Notes: generated from the sequence alone by a model not told the origin. A stretch of 64,000 nucleotides of DNA from Pseudomonas marginalis (GCF_024169655.1 NZ_JALJWV010000001.1:749001-813000); one strand, 5' to 3'; positions 8,687 to 18,832 are shown, numbered from the stretch's first letter. Translations and numbers: made by a program.

Positions 8687-9465
8687 AGGTCGTCCTTTTT
8701 CGGCGGCGGGCTGCGCAGCATGCGTTTGCCGATGATCAGTTGCGCGCGATTCGGCAGCTTCGACAGCGGCCACAGGGTGGCGATGAGCATCGCCGGGAAG
8801 GCGATCTCCAGCGGACGCTTGTTCAGCTTGGCGAAGATATACCGTGCCGCCTTGTCGGCAGACCAGCTCATGGGCATCGGGAAGTCATTGCGCTCGGTCA
8901 GCGGCGTGTCGACAAAACCCGGGCTGATCACGGTGACGTCGATGTTTTCCGGCGACAGGCTGATGCGCAGGGAGTCGAACAGGTAGCGCAAGCCGGCCTT
9001 GGACGCGCCATAGGCTTCGGCGCGCGGCATCGGCAGGTAGGTCACGGCGCTGGCCACGCCCACCAGGTGCGGCGTGCGCCCGGCGCGCAACAGCGGCAGC
9101 GCGGCTTCGATGCAATAACTGCTGGCGAGCAGGTTGGTGCGTACCACGTGCTCGATGATCGACGCGTCGAATTGCTTGGCATCGACATATTCACAGGTGC
9201 CAGCGTTGAGGATCACCGTGTCCAGTGCCCCCCAGACCTGGGCGATGTGTTCGCCGATTTCGCGCACGGTCTGGCTGTTGGTCAAGTCGCCCGCCACGAC
9301 CAGTACTTGGCCGGGAAAGCGTTGGGCGAGCGCTTGCAGCGGGCCTTTGGTGCGCGAGCTGAGGGCCACGTGGGCGCCGCTGTTGAGCAGTTCCACGGCG
9401 AGGGAGGCACCGATGCCACTGCTGGCGCCGGTCAGCCAATAACGACGGGCTGGTGTGAGGCTCAT
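8683..9465 (-). CDS. short-chain dehydrogenase/reductase
   Basis: A 260-residue classical SDR. The cofactor motif TGASSGIGASL lies near the N-terminus, NAG is in TVILNAGTCEY, and the catalytic YGASK with an upstream Ser (GVASAVTYLPMPRAEAYGASK) is intact. The last ~25 residues are hydrophobic then basic, so membrane contact is possible. ATG 9465 overlaps the previous stop as ATGA. The substrate is unknown; the company of lipid-modifying genes suggests a lipid-derived alcohol or ketone. Confidence 0.85.
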   Translation of the reverse strand: MSLTPARRYWLTGASSGIGASLAVELLNSGAHVALSSRTKGPLQALAQRFPGQVLVVAGDLTNSQTVREIGEHIAQVWGALDTVILNAGTCEYVDAKQFDASIIEHVVRTNLLASSYCIEAALPLLRAGRTPHLVGVASAVTYLPMPRAEAYGASKAGLRYLFDSLRISLSPENIDVTVISPGFVDTPLTERNDFPMPMSWSADKAARYIFAKLNKRPLEIAFPAMLIATLWPLSKLPNRAQLIIGKRMLRSPPPKKDDL

Positions 9466-9884
9466 CCGATTCTCCTTTTCAGCCAACTGACCACACGGCC
9501 GACGACGGGCAAGTGTTCGTAAAGCATCGCGCCGGCATCGAAATAATCCCGATGGCGGTACACCTTGTCGCGCCACATCAGGTGCGAGCAGCCTTCCACC
9601 CGGATGACCTTGCCCTTGGCCAGGCGCGGGTGGCAAAAGCTCATTTTCCAGCGCAGGTAACCTTCGCCTTCGGCCACCTGGTCGAAGCCGTGGAAGTCGA
9701 AGCGCAACTGGCTGACATTACCGTATAGCTGCGCGAAATAGTGGTGCAGCGCCGTGAGCCCATGCACTTCGTGCAGCGGGTCGGTGAAGGCGATGTCCTT
9801 GCTGTACAGGCTGTCGAGCAGGTGCAGGTTGTGCTTGTCCAGAGAGGCAAAGGCCTGGGCGAAGCGGCGCAGGAAGTCACTCAT
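9462..9884 (-). CDS. NTF2-like (SnoaL-type) protein
   Basis: A 140-residue protein of the nuclear-transport-factor-2 fold, seen from the pattern LDSLYSKDIAFTDPLHEVHGLTALHHYFAQLY and the W..D..YRHRDYFD ending. Such proteins act as small isomerases/cyclases or binding proteins. It lies between photolyase and SDR, overlapping the photolyase stop by 8 bases and the SDR start by 4, so it is certainly co-transcribed. No specific function is known. Confidence 0.78.
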   Translation of the reverse strand: MSDFLRRFAQAFASLDKHNLHLLDSLYSKDIAFTDPLHEVHGLTALHHYFAQLYGNVSQLRFDFHGFDQVAEGEGYLRWKMSFCHPRLAKGKVIRVEGCSHLMWRDKVYRHRDYFDAGAMLYEHLPVVGRVVSWLKRRIG

Positions 9885-11322
9885 ATTCGGCTCCCACTGC
9901 CTGGCGCGACGGCAGGCTGCGGAATGCCGCCAATGCCCGTTCGCGGGAGTGTTTCAGGTCGACAATCGAACGCGGGTAATCGGCCACGCCGAACAAGCCG
10001 CCGGCAGCCTGCGGGTCGTGTACGTCCTTTTTATTCAGCGCCGCCAGTTGCGGCAGCCAGTGCTTGATGAACACGCCGTCGCCGTCGAATTTTTGCGACT
10101 GGCTCAGCGGGCTGAAAATCCGGAAATACGGCGCCGAATCGGTGCCGGTGGACGAACTCCACTGCCAGCCGCCGTTGTTGGCCGCCAGGTCGCCGTCGAT
10201 CAGGTGGCGCATGAAGAAGCGCTCGCCTTCGCGCCAGTCGATCAACAGGTTCTTGGTCAGGAACATCGCCACCACCATGCGCAGGCGGTTGTGCATCCAG
10301 CCGGTGTCCAGCAGTTGGCGCATGGCGGCGTCGATGATCGGCAAACCGGTGCGTGCCTGCTGCCAGGCGGCGAGGTCCTCGGGCGCGTTGCGCCAGGCCA
10401 CCGCCTCGGTTTCGGGGCGGAAGGCGCGGTGACGGGACACGCGCGGGTAGCCCACCAGGATGTGCTTGTAGAACTCACGCCAGAGCAGTTCGTTGATCCA
10501 GGTGATTGTGCCGATGTCGCCGCTTTCGAACTCGCCCTGGTTGCCCTGCAACGCAGCATGCAGGCACTGGCGCGGCGAAACCACGCCCGCCGCGAGGTAC
10601 GCGGAAAGCTGGCTGGTGCCGGGCTTGGCCGGGAAGTCGCGCTCGTCCTTGTAATAGCTGATCTGCTGCTCGGCGAACGTGTCGAGGCGGCGGTGCGCTT
10701 CGTCTTCACCGGCGGGCCAGAGGGCGCGCAGCGTCTCACTCGGCGCTTCGAAACCGTCGACCTGTTGCGGCACCGGGTCGCTGTTCAGCGCGAGGGCCGC
10801 TTGAGCCTTGGGCGTGGCCACCCGGCGCGGCAGGGCGCTGTGCAGGCGGGCATAGCAGACCTTGCGGAACTGGCTGAATACCTGGAAGTAGGTGCCGGTC
10901 TTGGTCAGCACGCTGCCGGGCTGGAAAAGCAATTGGTCCAGGTAACGGTGCAAGCTCACGCCTTCGGCTTCCAGGGCCTTGGCCACCGCCGCATCGCGAC
11001 GGCTTTCGTGGATGCCGTATTCCTCGTTGACGTGTACCGACTCGACCGACAGCTCCCGACACAACTGACCGAGCACGGCCGGCGCCTGGTCCCAGGTCGC
11101 GGCAGAGCGGATCAGCAAGGGAATATTCAGTGCGCCGAGGGCCTGGCTCAAGTGCTGCAGGTTGCGCAGCCAGAAGTCGACCTTGCACGGTGCGTCGTCG
11201 TGGGCCAGCCATTGCTGCGGGGTAATCAGGTATACGGCCGCCACCGGGCCGCGCTGGCTCGCAGCGAGCAGGGCGGTGTTGTCATGCAGGCGCAGGTCGG
11301 TGCGCAGCCAGATCAAATGCAT
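9877..11322 (-). CDS. phrB: deoxyribodipyrimidine photolyase
   Basis: A 481-residue class I CPD photolyase, which uses FADH- and blue light to split cyclobutane pyrimidine dimers. The N-terminal antenna domain starts with HLIWLRTDLRLHDNTAL. The FAD-binding half has WINELLWREFYKHIL, TGLPIIDAAMRQL..GWMHNRLRMVVAMFLTK and DLAANNGGWQW..GTDSAPYFRIFSP. The length is typical. It sits immediately after the MerR-type regulator, and E. coli likewise has phr next to a ybgA-type (DUF1722) gene, which is present two genes upstream here. Confidence 0.96.
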   Translation of the reverse strand: MHLIWLRTDLRLHDNTALLAASQRGPVAAVYLITPQQWLAHDDAPCKVDFWLRNLQHLSQALGALNIPLLIRSAATWDQAPAVLGQLCRELSVESVHVNEEYGIHESRRDAAVAKALEAEGVSLHRYLDQLLFQPGSVLTKTGTYFQVFSQFRKVCYARLHSALPRRVATPKAQAALALNSDPVPQQVDGFEAPSETLRALWPAGEDEAHRRLDTFAEQQISYYKDERDFPAKPGTSQLSAYLAAGVVSPRQCLHAALQGNQGEFESGDIGTITWINELLWREFYKHILVGYPRVSRHRAFRPETEAVAWRNAPEDLAAWQQARTGLPIIDAAMRQLLDTGWMHNRLRMVVAMFLTKNLLIDWREGERFFMRHLIDGDLAANNGGWQWSSSTGTDSAPYFRIFSPLSQSQKFDGDGVFIKHWLPQLAALNKKDVHDPQAAGGLFGVADYPRSIVDLKHSRERALAAFRSLPSRQAVGAEYE

Positions 11323-12264
11323 TTAAAGAAGTCCACGCTGGATCAGTATCTGGTGAGCCGACAATGGGTCTTCGGCGACGAACAATTCAGGGATTTCGCC
11401 GGTCAATACCGTCAACTCGGCCTGGTGGATGCATACCGTTGGCCCGACGATCAACTTTGGGCAAGCGATGCCGCCCAGAAGTTTGGCGAGTGCCGACAAA
11501 TGGAGTGCCTGGCTCGAATACAGCAGCACCGCCCTTGGTTGCAGGTGTTCCACCGCCAGCGCCAGTTCGCCGGCTGGCAGCGGCCAGTCGAAGACTTCCA
11601 CCGGGCAATCGGCGCTGCTGGCCAGCCACGCGCTGAGCCACAGGTGCGGCTCCAGCGGCAGGTCGGAATGATTCACCAGCAGCAGCGGCGCACCGTGCAG
11701 TTGGCGATTGTTGTGATAGATCCGCGCGCCGAACTTGCTGCGCAACCAGGACAGGAAGAACACCCGTTCCATCTGCGCGCCGAATTGGCCCTGCCAGCGT
11801 TGCTCCAGTTCGCGGAGCAGCGGCAGCAGCAGTTGTTCGCACAGGGTGCGCGGCGGGTAGAGCGCCATGGCCTGGTTGAAGGCATCGTCGACCCGGCGTT
11901 CGGCCAGTTCGCTGATGGCCTGCACCAGGGTCTGGCGCAGGGTCTGCCATTCGTTTTCGATGGCGTCGGGGGCGACGTGCGCGGAGTCGATCAGGTTTTT
12001 CACCTGACTGACCGGCACGCCGCGATTGAGCCAGGTGAGGATGGTGTGGATGCGTTGCACATGGTCGTGGCTGAACAGCCGGTGGCCCTTGGGCGTGCGC
12101 TGCGGCACGATCAGGCCATAGCGGCGTTCCCAGGCGCGCAGGGTCACGGCGTTGACGCCGGTCTGGCGCGCCACTTCACGAATCGGCAGCCAGCCGTCTT
12201 CGAGGGCTTGGACGAGATCTTCGCCGGGGTCGTCTTGCAAGGCTGCTGTCGTGAGGCTTTTCAT
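11323..12264 (-). CDS. MerR family regulator, LitR/PplR type
   Basis: A 313-residue regulator with an N-terminal MerR winged helix (about residues 26-95: IREVARQTGVNAVTLRAWERRYGL) and a C-terminal part with the layout of the cobalamin-sensor domain of LitR/CarH. The residues that hold adenosylcobalamin in CarH are not intact: the WxxxxxxxxxEH motif reads W157-x8-ER, and the DxHxxG-like site is E205-P-H207-LWL, without glycine. This matches the class II LitR proteins known from P. putida (PplR), which do not sense light by B12 themselves. It should repress its own operon through the TGTACA boxes upstream of the first gene. Confidence 0.82.
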   Translation of the reverse strand: MKSLTTAALQDDPGEDLVQALEDGWLPIREVARQTGVNAVTLRAWERRYGLIVPQRTPKGHRLFSHDHVQRIHTILTWLNRGVPVSQVKNLIDSAHVAPDAIENEWQTLRQTLVQAISELAERRVDDAFNQAMALYPPRTLCEQLLLPLLRELEQRWQGQFGAQMERVFFLSWLRSKFGARIYHNNRQLHGAPLLLVNHSDLPLEPHLWLSAWLASSADCPVEVFDWPLPAGELALAVEHLQPRAVLLYSSQALHLSALAKLLGGIACPKLIVGPTVCIHQAELTVLTGEIPELFVAEDPLSAHQILIQRGLL

Positions 12265-12267
12265 GGT

Positions 12268-13233
12268 TCAGATCGCATTACGCAGGCTGAGATTTTCCGG
12301 GTGCGGCTGCAAGTAGGCCTGCTGCGCGATGTAGCGGTCCGGGTGGAGGCGAAAGTGGTGCTTGAGCAAGGTCAGCGGCACCACCAGCGGCACGATGCCT
12401 TGGCGGTATTGGCCGATCACGGTTTGCATTTCCTGCTTATCGTCGGCGCTGATGGCCTGCTTGAGGTAACCGCTGATGTGTTGCAGCACATTGGTGTGCG
12501 TGCCGCGGGTGGCGCACTTTTTCAGCCCGCTCATCAGCGCGCTGAAATAGTCGGCGCCCAACGCGTCGAGGTCTTCGCCCCTGGCCATGCTGCCGAGCAG
12601 GTTGCCGAGGCTTTTGTAATGCGCCGGGCTGTGGGCCATCAGCAGGTATTTGTAGCGCGCGTGAAAGGCCAGCAGGCGATGGCGGGTCAGGCCTTCGCCG
12701 AGCAATTGTTGCCAACTGGCGTAGACGAAGACGCGGGTCAGGAAGTTTTCCCGCAGCACCGGGTCATTCAGGCGACCGTCTTCTTCCACGGGCAGGTTGG
12801 GGTGGCGTGCGCAAAAGGCCTGGGCATAGATGCCGCGCCCGCCGCCGTCCACCGGTGCGCCGTTTTCACGGTAGACCTTGACCCGTTCCAGGCCGCAGGA
12901 CGGCGATTTCTGCATAAAGATGTAGCCGCTCAGGTCGGTGTGCTCGGCGGCCATTTTTTGGCCGTATTCGCCCAGCGGCGCGGTGACATTCAGTTCGCGA
13001 TGCACGGTGCCGACGGCTTGAGGGGCTGCGGCATCGCCCACCAGGCGAATGGTTTCCCGAGGAATACCCAGGCCGATCGCCACTTCCGGACACAGCGGCA
13101 AAAAGTCGAAGTACTCGGCGAGCACTTCGCTGCAGAGTTGCGATTGCTTATGGCCGCCGTTAAAACGCACGTTTTCGCCCAGCAGGCAGGCGCTGATACC
13201 AATCTTCGGCTTGATGGACGTGGTGCTGGACAT
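12268..13233 (-). CDS. DUF523 and DUF1722 fusion protein (YbgA family)
   Basis: A 321-residue protein with an N-terminal DUF523 domain (GISACLLGENVRFNGGHK..., conserved cysteines including KSPSCGLERVKVY) and a C-terminal DUF1722/YbgA domain from about residue 195 (LLAFHARYKYLLMAHSP). The function is unproven; the domain is found beside photolyase in many bacteria. ATG 13233 is preferred over TTG 13239 because AGAGGG lies at proper distance. It is the first gene of the photolyase operon, 50-60 bases after the predicted transcription start. Confidence 0.85.
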   Translation of the reverse strand: MSSTTSIKPKIGISACLLGENVRFNGGHKQSQLCSEVLAEYFDFLPLCPEVAIGLGIPRETIRLVGDAAAPQAVGTVHRELNVTAPLGEYGQKMAAEHTDLSGYIFMQKSPSCGLERVKVYRENGAPVDGGGRGIYAQAFCARHPNLPVEEDGRLNDPVLRENFLTRVFVYASWQQLLGEGLTRHRLLAFHARYKYLLMAHSPAHYKSLGNLLGSMARGEDLDALGADYFSALMSGLKKCATRGTHTNVLQHISGYLKQAISADDKQEMQTVIGQYRQGIVPLVVPLTLLKHHFRLHPDRYIAQQAYLQPHPENLSLRNAI

Positions 13234-13255
13234 GGCCAACCCTCTGCAAGATTCC

Positions 13256-13279
13256 TGTACAAATGAATAATCGTGTACA
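13256..13279. promoter_or_regulatory. LitR/PplR-type operator, downstream box
   Basis: TGTACA-N12-TGTACA, a perfect match to the T(G/A)TACA-N12-TGTACA pattern I recall for light-regulated PplR promoters. It lies at or just past the predicted transcription start of the DUF523/DUF1722-led operon, where bound protein would block initiation. Confidence 0.75.
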
Positions 13280-13289
13280 GCTAAATCTC

Positions 13290-13317
13290 ATCATAGAGCT
13301 GATGCTGTACAAGTCAA
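13290..13317 (-). promoter_or_regulatory. sigma70-type promoter of the photolyase operon
   Basis: On the minus strand TTGACT (13317-13312), a 16-base spacer, and TATGAT (13295-13290). The -35 lies inside the upstream TGTACA box and the predicted start falls just before the downstream box, so the two operators bracket the promoter. Confidence 0.65.
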
Positions 13318-13329
13318 ATATTCTGTACA
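13306..13329. promoter_or_regulatory. LitR/PplR-type operator, upstream box
   Basis: A second perfect TGTACA-N12-TGTACA, 50 bases centre to centre from the first. It overlaps the -35 element of the promoter at 13290-13317. Confidence 0.75.
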
Positions 13330-13345
13330 AGTATTTGCGTGAGGG

Positions 13346-14574
<1,229 letters not shown>

Positions 14575-14593
14575 CTACGCCGACACCAATAGC

Positions 14594-14617
14594 TGTACAA
14601 TATTGTTTTTTGGTATA
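14594..14617. promoter_or_regulatory. LitR/PplR-type operator (one mismatch)
   Basis: Read on the minus strand it is TATACC-N12-TGTACA, one base off T(G/A)TACA-N12-TGTACA. It lies about 50 bases upstream of the renalase-like gene. On the plus strand the box overlaps an extended -10 (TGGTATAAG, 14611-14619) that points towards the TIGR01777/hemH genes, so it may control both directions. Confidence 0.6.
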
Positions 14618-14755
14618 AGTTTTGGCGTACCTGATCGTTTGGCATGACCTATGGTTAAAGCTGAGGCTTAAATCAATGTCACGCCCGATTGCAAATGATC
14701 CCTGCTTATAAAATAGACCAGTGATCGGTGGCGAACGTTACATGAGGAAGATCCC

Positions 14756-15655
14756 ATGCACATTTTGCTGACCGGCGGTACCGGCCTGATCGGCCGTCAA
14801 CTTTGCCAACATTGGCTGGCGCAAGGGCATCGCCTGACGGTGTGGAGCCGTCACCCTGAACAGGTCGCCAGGTTGTGTGGCGATGCGGTGCGCGGTGTTG
14901 CCAGCCTGCAAGAGGTTATCGGCCCGGTGGACGCGGTCATTAATCTGGCCGGCGCGCCGATCGCCGATCGCCCCTGGACGCATAAACGCAAGGCGCTGCT
15001 GTGGAGCAGCCGCATCAGCCTGACCGAAACCCTGCTGGTATGGCTGGAAAGCCTGGCGGAGAAACCGGCGGTGTTGATTTCCGGTTCTGCCGTGGGCTGG
15101 TACGGCGACGGCGGCGAGCGCGAACTGACCGAAGCCAGCGGCCCGGTGCAGGACGATTTTCCCAGCCAGTTGTGCGTCGCCTGGGAAGAAACCGCCCAGC
15201 GCGCCGAAGCCCTGGGCATTCGCGTGGTGCTGGTGCGTACCGGGCTGGTGCTGGCGGCCGAGGGCGGCTTTTTGTCGCGGCTGTTGCTGCCGTTCAAGCT
15301 GGCACTGGGCGGGCCGATCGGTAATGGTCGGCAGTGGATGCCGTGGGTGCATATCAATGATCAAATCGCGCTGATAGATTTTCTTCTGCACCAGCGCGAC
15401 GCCAGCGGTCCCTATAATGCCTGCGCGCCGCACCCGGTGCGTAACCGCGAGTTTGCCAAGACGTTGGGCGAGGTGCTGCACCGCCCGGCGTTCATGCCCA
15501 TGCCGGCCTTCGTGTTGAAGGTTGGGTTGGGTGAGTTGTCCGGCTTGTTGCTGGGCGGCCAGAAGGCTTTGCCCGAGCGCCTGTTGGCGGCCGGTTTCAC
15601 TTTCCAGTTCACTGAGTTGAAGGCGGCCTTGGACGACTTGTCCGGCCGCCTCTAG
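14756..15655 (+). CDS. TIGR01777 family epimerase-like oxidoreductase
   Basis: A 299-residue extended-SDR protein (YfcH family). The NAD-binding motif [19 protein letters not shown] opens the protein, followed by [28 protein letters not shown], and a C-terminal DUF1731 region ([33 protein letters not shown]). The substrate is unknown. GAGGAAG precedes the ATG. It is 14 bases upstream of hemH and probably co-transcribed, divergent from the light-regulated block. Confidence 0.88.
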   Translation: MHILLTGGTGLIGRQLCQHWLAQGHRLTVWSRHPEQVARLCGDAVRGVASLQEVIGPVDAVINLAGAPIADRPWTHKRKALLWSSRISLTETLLVWLESLAEKPAVLISGSAVGWYGDGGERELTEASGPVQDDFPSQLCVAWEETAQRAEALGIRVVLVRTGLVLAAEGGFLSRLLLPFKLALGGPIGNGRQWMPWVHINDQIALIDFLLHQRDASGPYNACAPHPVRNREFAKTLGEVLHRPAFMPMPAFVLKVGLGELSGLLLGGQKALPERLLAAGFTFQFTELKAALDDLSGRL

Positions 15656-15669
15656 AGATAGGATGTTGC

Positions 15670-16695
15670 ATGACGGATCACGCGTTGTTACTGGTCAACC
15701 TGGGGTCACCGGCGTCTACTTCGGTGGCCGATGTGCGCAGCTACCTCAATCAGTTCCTGATGGACCCTTACGTGATCGACCTGCCGTGGCCGGTGCGGCG
15801 TTTGTTGGTGTCGCTGATCCTGATCAAGCGCCCCGAGCAGTCGGCCCATGCCTATGCCTCGATCTGGTGGGAAGAGGGCTCGCCGCTGGTGGTGCTCAGC
15901 CAGCGCCTGCAGCAGCAAATGACCGCGCAGTGGACCCAGGGTCCGGTGGAGCTGGCGATGCGTTACGGCGAGCCATCCCTTGAAACGACCCTGGTGCGCC
16001 TGGCCGCCCAGGGCATTCAGAAAATCACCCTGGCGCCGTTGTACCCGCAGTTCGCCGACAGCACCGTGACCACGGTGATTGAAGAAGCCAAGCGGGTGGT
16101 GCGCGACAAGAAGCTCAAGGTGCAGTTCTCGATCCTGCAACCGTTCTACGATCAGCCGGAATACCTCGATGCGCTGGTGGCGAGCGTGCGGCCCTATGTG
16201 GCGCAGGACTACGATCACCTGCTCCTGAGTTTCCACGGCCTGCCCGAGCGCCATCTGACCAAGCTCGATCCTACGGGCGCGCATTGCTTCAAGGATGTCG
16301 ATTGCTGCAAGAAGGCCTCGCCGGAGGTGCTTGCCACCTGCTATCGCGCGCAATGCTTCAGCGTCGCGCGCAATTTTGCCGAGCGCATGGGCCTGCCGGA
16401 GGGCAAATGGTCGGTGGCGTTCCAGTCGCGCCTGGGCCGGGCGAAGTGGATCGAACCCTACACCGAGGCGCGCCTGGACGCGCTGGCCAAGCAAGGCGTG
16501 AAAAAGCTGCTGGTGATGTGCCCGGCGTTCGTCGCCGACTGCATTGAGACGCTGGAAGAGATCGGCGATCGCGGCCGCGAGCAATTTCGCGCAGCGGGCG
16601 GCGAGGAGTTGGTGCTGGTGCCGTGCTTGAATGACAGCGAGCAGTGGGCGGCGGCGCTTAACACCCTGTGCGAGCGGGCGCCCGTGGCACTGTGA
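15670..16695 (+). CDS. hemH: ferrochelatase
   Basis: Inserts Fe2+ into protoporphyrin IX, the last step of haem synthesis, at the membrane. The 341 residues begin [26 protein letters not shown]. The catalytic His is in [12 protein letters not shown] and the conserved Glu region is [13 protein letters not shown] ([15 protein letters not shown]). It is next to a light-responsive cluster; free porphyrins are photosensitisers, so co-regulation would make sense, but that is inference. Confidence 0.95.
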   Translation: MTDHALLLVNLGSPASTSVADVRSYLNQFLMDPYVIDLPWPVRRLLVSLILIKRPEQSAHAYASIWWEEGSPLVVLSQRLQQQMTAQWTQGPVELAMRYGEPSLETTLVRLAAQGIQKITLAPLYPQFADSTVTTVIEEAKRVVRDKKLKVQFSILQPFYDQPEYLDALVASVRPYVAQDYDHLLLSFHGLPERHLTKLDPTGAHCFKDVDCCKKASPEVLATCYRAQCFSVARNFAERMGLPEGKWSVAFQSRLGRAKWIEPYTEARLDALAKQGVKKLLVMCPAFVADCIETLEEIGDRGREQFRAAGGEELVLVPCLNDSEQWAAALNTLCERAPVAL

Positions 16696-16723
16696 TGTGG
16701 GAGGGGGCAAGCCCCCTCCCACA
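16696..16723. repeat. single REP palindrome
   Basis: Perfect 13-base arms (TGTGGGAGGGGGC / GCCCCCTCCCACA) around AA, between the convergent hemH and TonB-receptor genes. It is a single REP hairpin and may serve as a bidirectional transcription barrier. Confidence 0.85.
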
Positions 16724-16735
16724 GGTGTGACCGTG

Positions 16736-18832
16736 TTACAGGTTGAGGGTCAAGTTGACCGTGAGGTTGCGCGGTTCACCGGGGCTGACCCAGTAATTGC
16801 TGTAGGAGCGTTCGTAGTACTTTTCATCAAACAGGTTGTTAAGGTTCAAACCCACGGTGACGTTGTCCGTGGCCTTGTAATGTGTCAGCAGGTCCACGGT
16901 GTGATAGGCGGGCAGTTCGAAGCTGCCGCCGGCTTCACCGGAGCGATCACCGACATAGGTGAACGCCACGCCCACGTCTGAACCGCGCAACGCGCCGTCC
17001 TGGAATTCATACACCCCCAACAGGCTGCCGCTGCGCTTGGCCACGCCGAGAATGCGGCTGCCGGTGGGGATGGCTTTATCGCCCTTGGTCACTTCGGCGT
17101 CGATGTAGGCGAACGCGCCGATCATGCGCACCGCCTCGCTCAGTTGCCCGCTCAGTTGCAGGTCAGCCCCTCGGCTGCGTGCCTTGCCCATGGCGCGTTG
17201 GGTGTCGGTGGCCGGGTCCACGGCCAGCACGTTTTCCTTCTCGATGTGGAACGCGGCGAGCGTGGCGCTGAGGCGCTCGTCGAACAGCTCGCTCTTGATC
17301 CCCACTTCATACCCCACGCCTTCTTCAGGCTTGAAGGATTTGCCGCCAGCGTCCAGGCCGTTGTTCGGCTTGAATGAGGTCGAGGCGTTGGCGAACACCC
17401 CGACTTCAGGTGTGAGCTGGTAGAGCAGGCCGGCGCGTTGCGTCAGGGCGTCGTGGGTCTGGCGGTGCTTGGCGTGGTGGCGGGTGAAGTCGTCGGTGCG
17501 TTGTTCGAAGTGCTCGACGCGCGCGCCGAGCATGCCGCGCAGGCGCTCGGTGAAGATGATCTGGTCTTGCAGGTTCAGTGCCTGGCTTTTTACCTGTTCG
17601 GAGAAATCGGTGCCGGAGCGCTCGCCATTGGGTTTGGGCTGGCCGTAGACCGGGTTGTAGATGTCGATCGCGTAGGGGCTGCCGGCGATGGCGGTCACGC
17701 GCTCCTTCTTGCGGTAGTCCTCGTACTCGGTGCCGATCAGCAACTCGTGTTGCCAACGGCCGATGTCGAACAGGCCGCGCAGTTCCAGCTGGGTGATGCT
17801 GTCGTGCCAACCCATGGAGCGTTCGCGGTAGCGGCGGTCGACGGTGTGGCCGTCGCTGTTCAGCGCGCGGTTTTCCGACGCGTCGCCCCACAGGCTGCCT
17901 TGTTTGTAATGGCTGGCCAGGCGCAGTGCCCACGTGTCGTTGAGGTGATGCTCAAGGGTGGCCTGGAGGCGGTTGTTGTGGTTGTTGATGTCGCCGTCGT
18001 TGGGCTCGCCGAGGAAGGTAGCGCGCGACATGCCGCGAGGCGCGACGATGCCACGGTCGAAGGTGGAGCGGTGACGCACGAATTCGCTTTCCACCAGCAG
18101 GTGCGTGTCGGGGGCCAGTTGCCAACTGAAGGATGGCGCGACGAACACTCGCTTGGCGTCTACGTGATCGCGGAAACTATGGTTGTCTTCCACCGCCAGA
18201 TTGACCCGTGTCAGCACCTGCCCTTCGCTGTCCAGCGGGGTGTTCACGTCCAGCGCGGTGCGATAGCGGTCCCAACTGCCGGCGCTGGTTTGCAGGGTGG
18301 TGAATGCGTCGGGCTGGGGTTTTTTGGTGACGATATTCACCGTGCCGCCCGGATCGCCGCGCCCGTACAGGCTGGCGGCGGGGCCTTTGAGCACTTCGAT
18401 GCGTTCGAGATTGGCGGCGTCCGGCGTGCTCGGGTAACCGCGGTTGGCGCTGAAGCCGTCCTGGTAGAACTCCGACGTGGTGAAGCCGCGCACGCTGTAT
18501 TCGTAGAGGGTGAGGCCGCCAAAATTGTTCTGCTTGGAGACGCCGCCGGCAAATTCCAGGGCGCGTTCCACGTCGGTGCTGCCCAGGTCCTTGAGCACGC
18601 TGGCGGGAATCACGCTGATGGATTGGGGGATGTCGCGCAGCGCGGTGTCGGTCTTGGTTGCGCTGGCAGAGCGGGTGGCGCGATAGCCATTGACCGGGCC
18701 AGTGGCGGATTCGTAGGCGTCGGTGGTGACGCTGATGGTGTCCAGTTCTATGCGAGTGTCTTCGGCGTAGGCGGGGTCCAGCAGCAAACCCAGGGCCAGG
18801 CCGGCCAAGGGGGGAAACGTGCGAGGCGGCAT
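16736..18832 (-). CDS. TonB-dependent siderophore-type receptor
   Basis: A 698-residue outer-membrane receptor: signal peptide ending near DPAYA, TonB box region (DTISVTTDAYE), plug domain (residues ~60-160, IPQSISVIPASVLKDLGS, RIEVLKGPAASLYGRGDPGGTVNIVTKKP), then the 22-strand barrel closing with NLTVNLTLNL. No N-terminal STN signalling domain is present, so no cell-surface sigma/anti-sigma signalling is expected. TTG 18847 is open too, but ATG 18832 gives a normal signal peptide. The ligand cannot be told; a Zur-like site upstream hints at a metal other than iron. Confidence 0.9.
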   Translation of the reverse strand: MPPRTFPPLAGLALGLLLDPAYAEDTRIELDTISVTTDAYESATGPVNGYRATRSASATKTDTALRDIPQSISVIPASVLKDLGSTDVERALEFAGGVSKQNNFGGLTLYEYSVRGFTTSEFYQDGFSANRGYPSTPDAANLERIEVLKGPAASLYGRGDPGGTVNIVTKKPQPDAFTTLQTSAGSWDRYRTALDVNTPLDSEGQVLTRVNLAVEDNHSFRDHVDAKRVFVAPSFSWQLAPDTHLLVESEFVRHRSTFDRGIVAPRGMSRATFLGEPNDGDINNHNNRLQATLEHHLNDTWALRLASHYKQGSLWGDASENRALNSDGHTVDRRYRERSMGWHDSITQLELRGLFDIGRWQHELLIGTEYEDYRKKERVTAIAGSPYAIDIYNPVYGQPKPNGERSGTDFSEQVKSQALNLQDQIIFTERLRGMLGARVEHFEQRTDDFTRHHAKHRQTHDALTQRAGLLYQLTPEVGVFANASTSFKPNNGLDAGGKSFKPEEGVGYEVGIKSELFDERLSATLAAFHIEKENVLAVDPATDTQRAMGKARSRGADLQLSGQLSEAVRMIGAFAYIDAEVTKGDKAIPTGSRILGVAKRSGSLLGVYEFQDGALRGSDVGVAFTYVGDRSGEAGGSFELPAYHTVDLLTHYKATDNVTVGLNLNNLFDEKYYERSYSNYWVSPGEPRNLTVNLTLNL

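Noticed and set aside
9754..13266. 1170-codon open frame antisense to phrB/merR/DUF523
   Set aside because: It has no start region, domain or Shine-Dalgarno, is Arg/Gln/His-rich, and mirrors four well-supported genes. Such frames are common opposite GC-rich genes.
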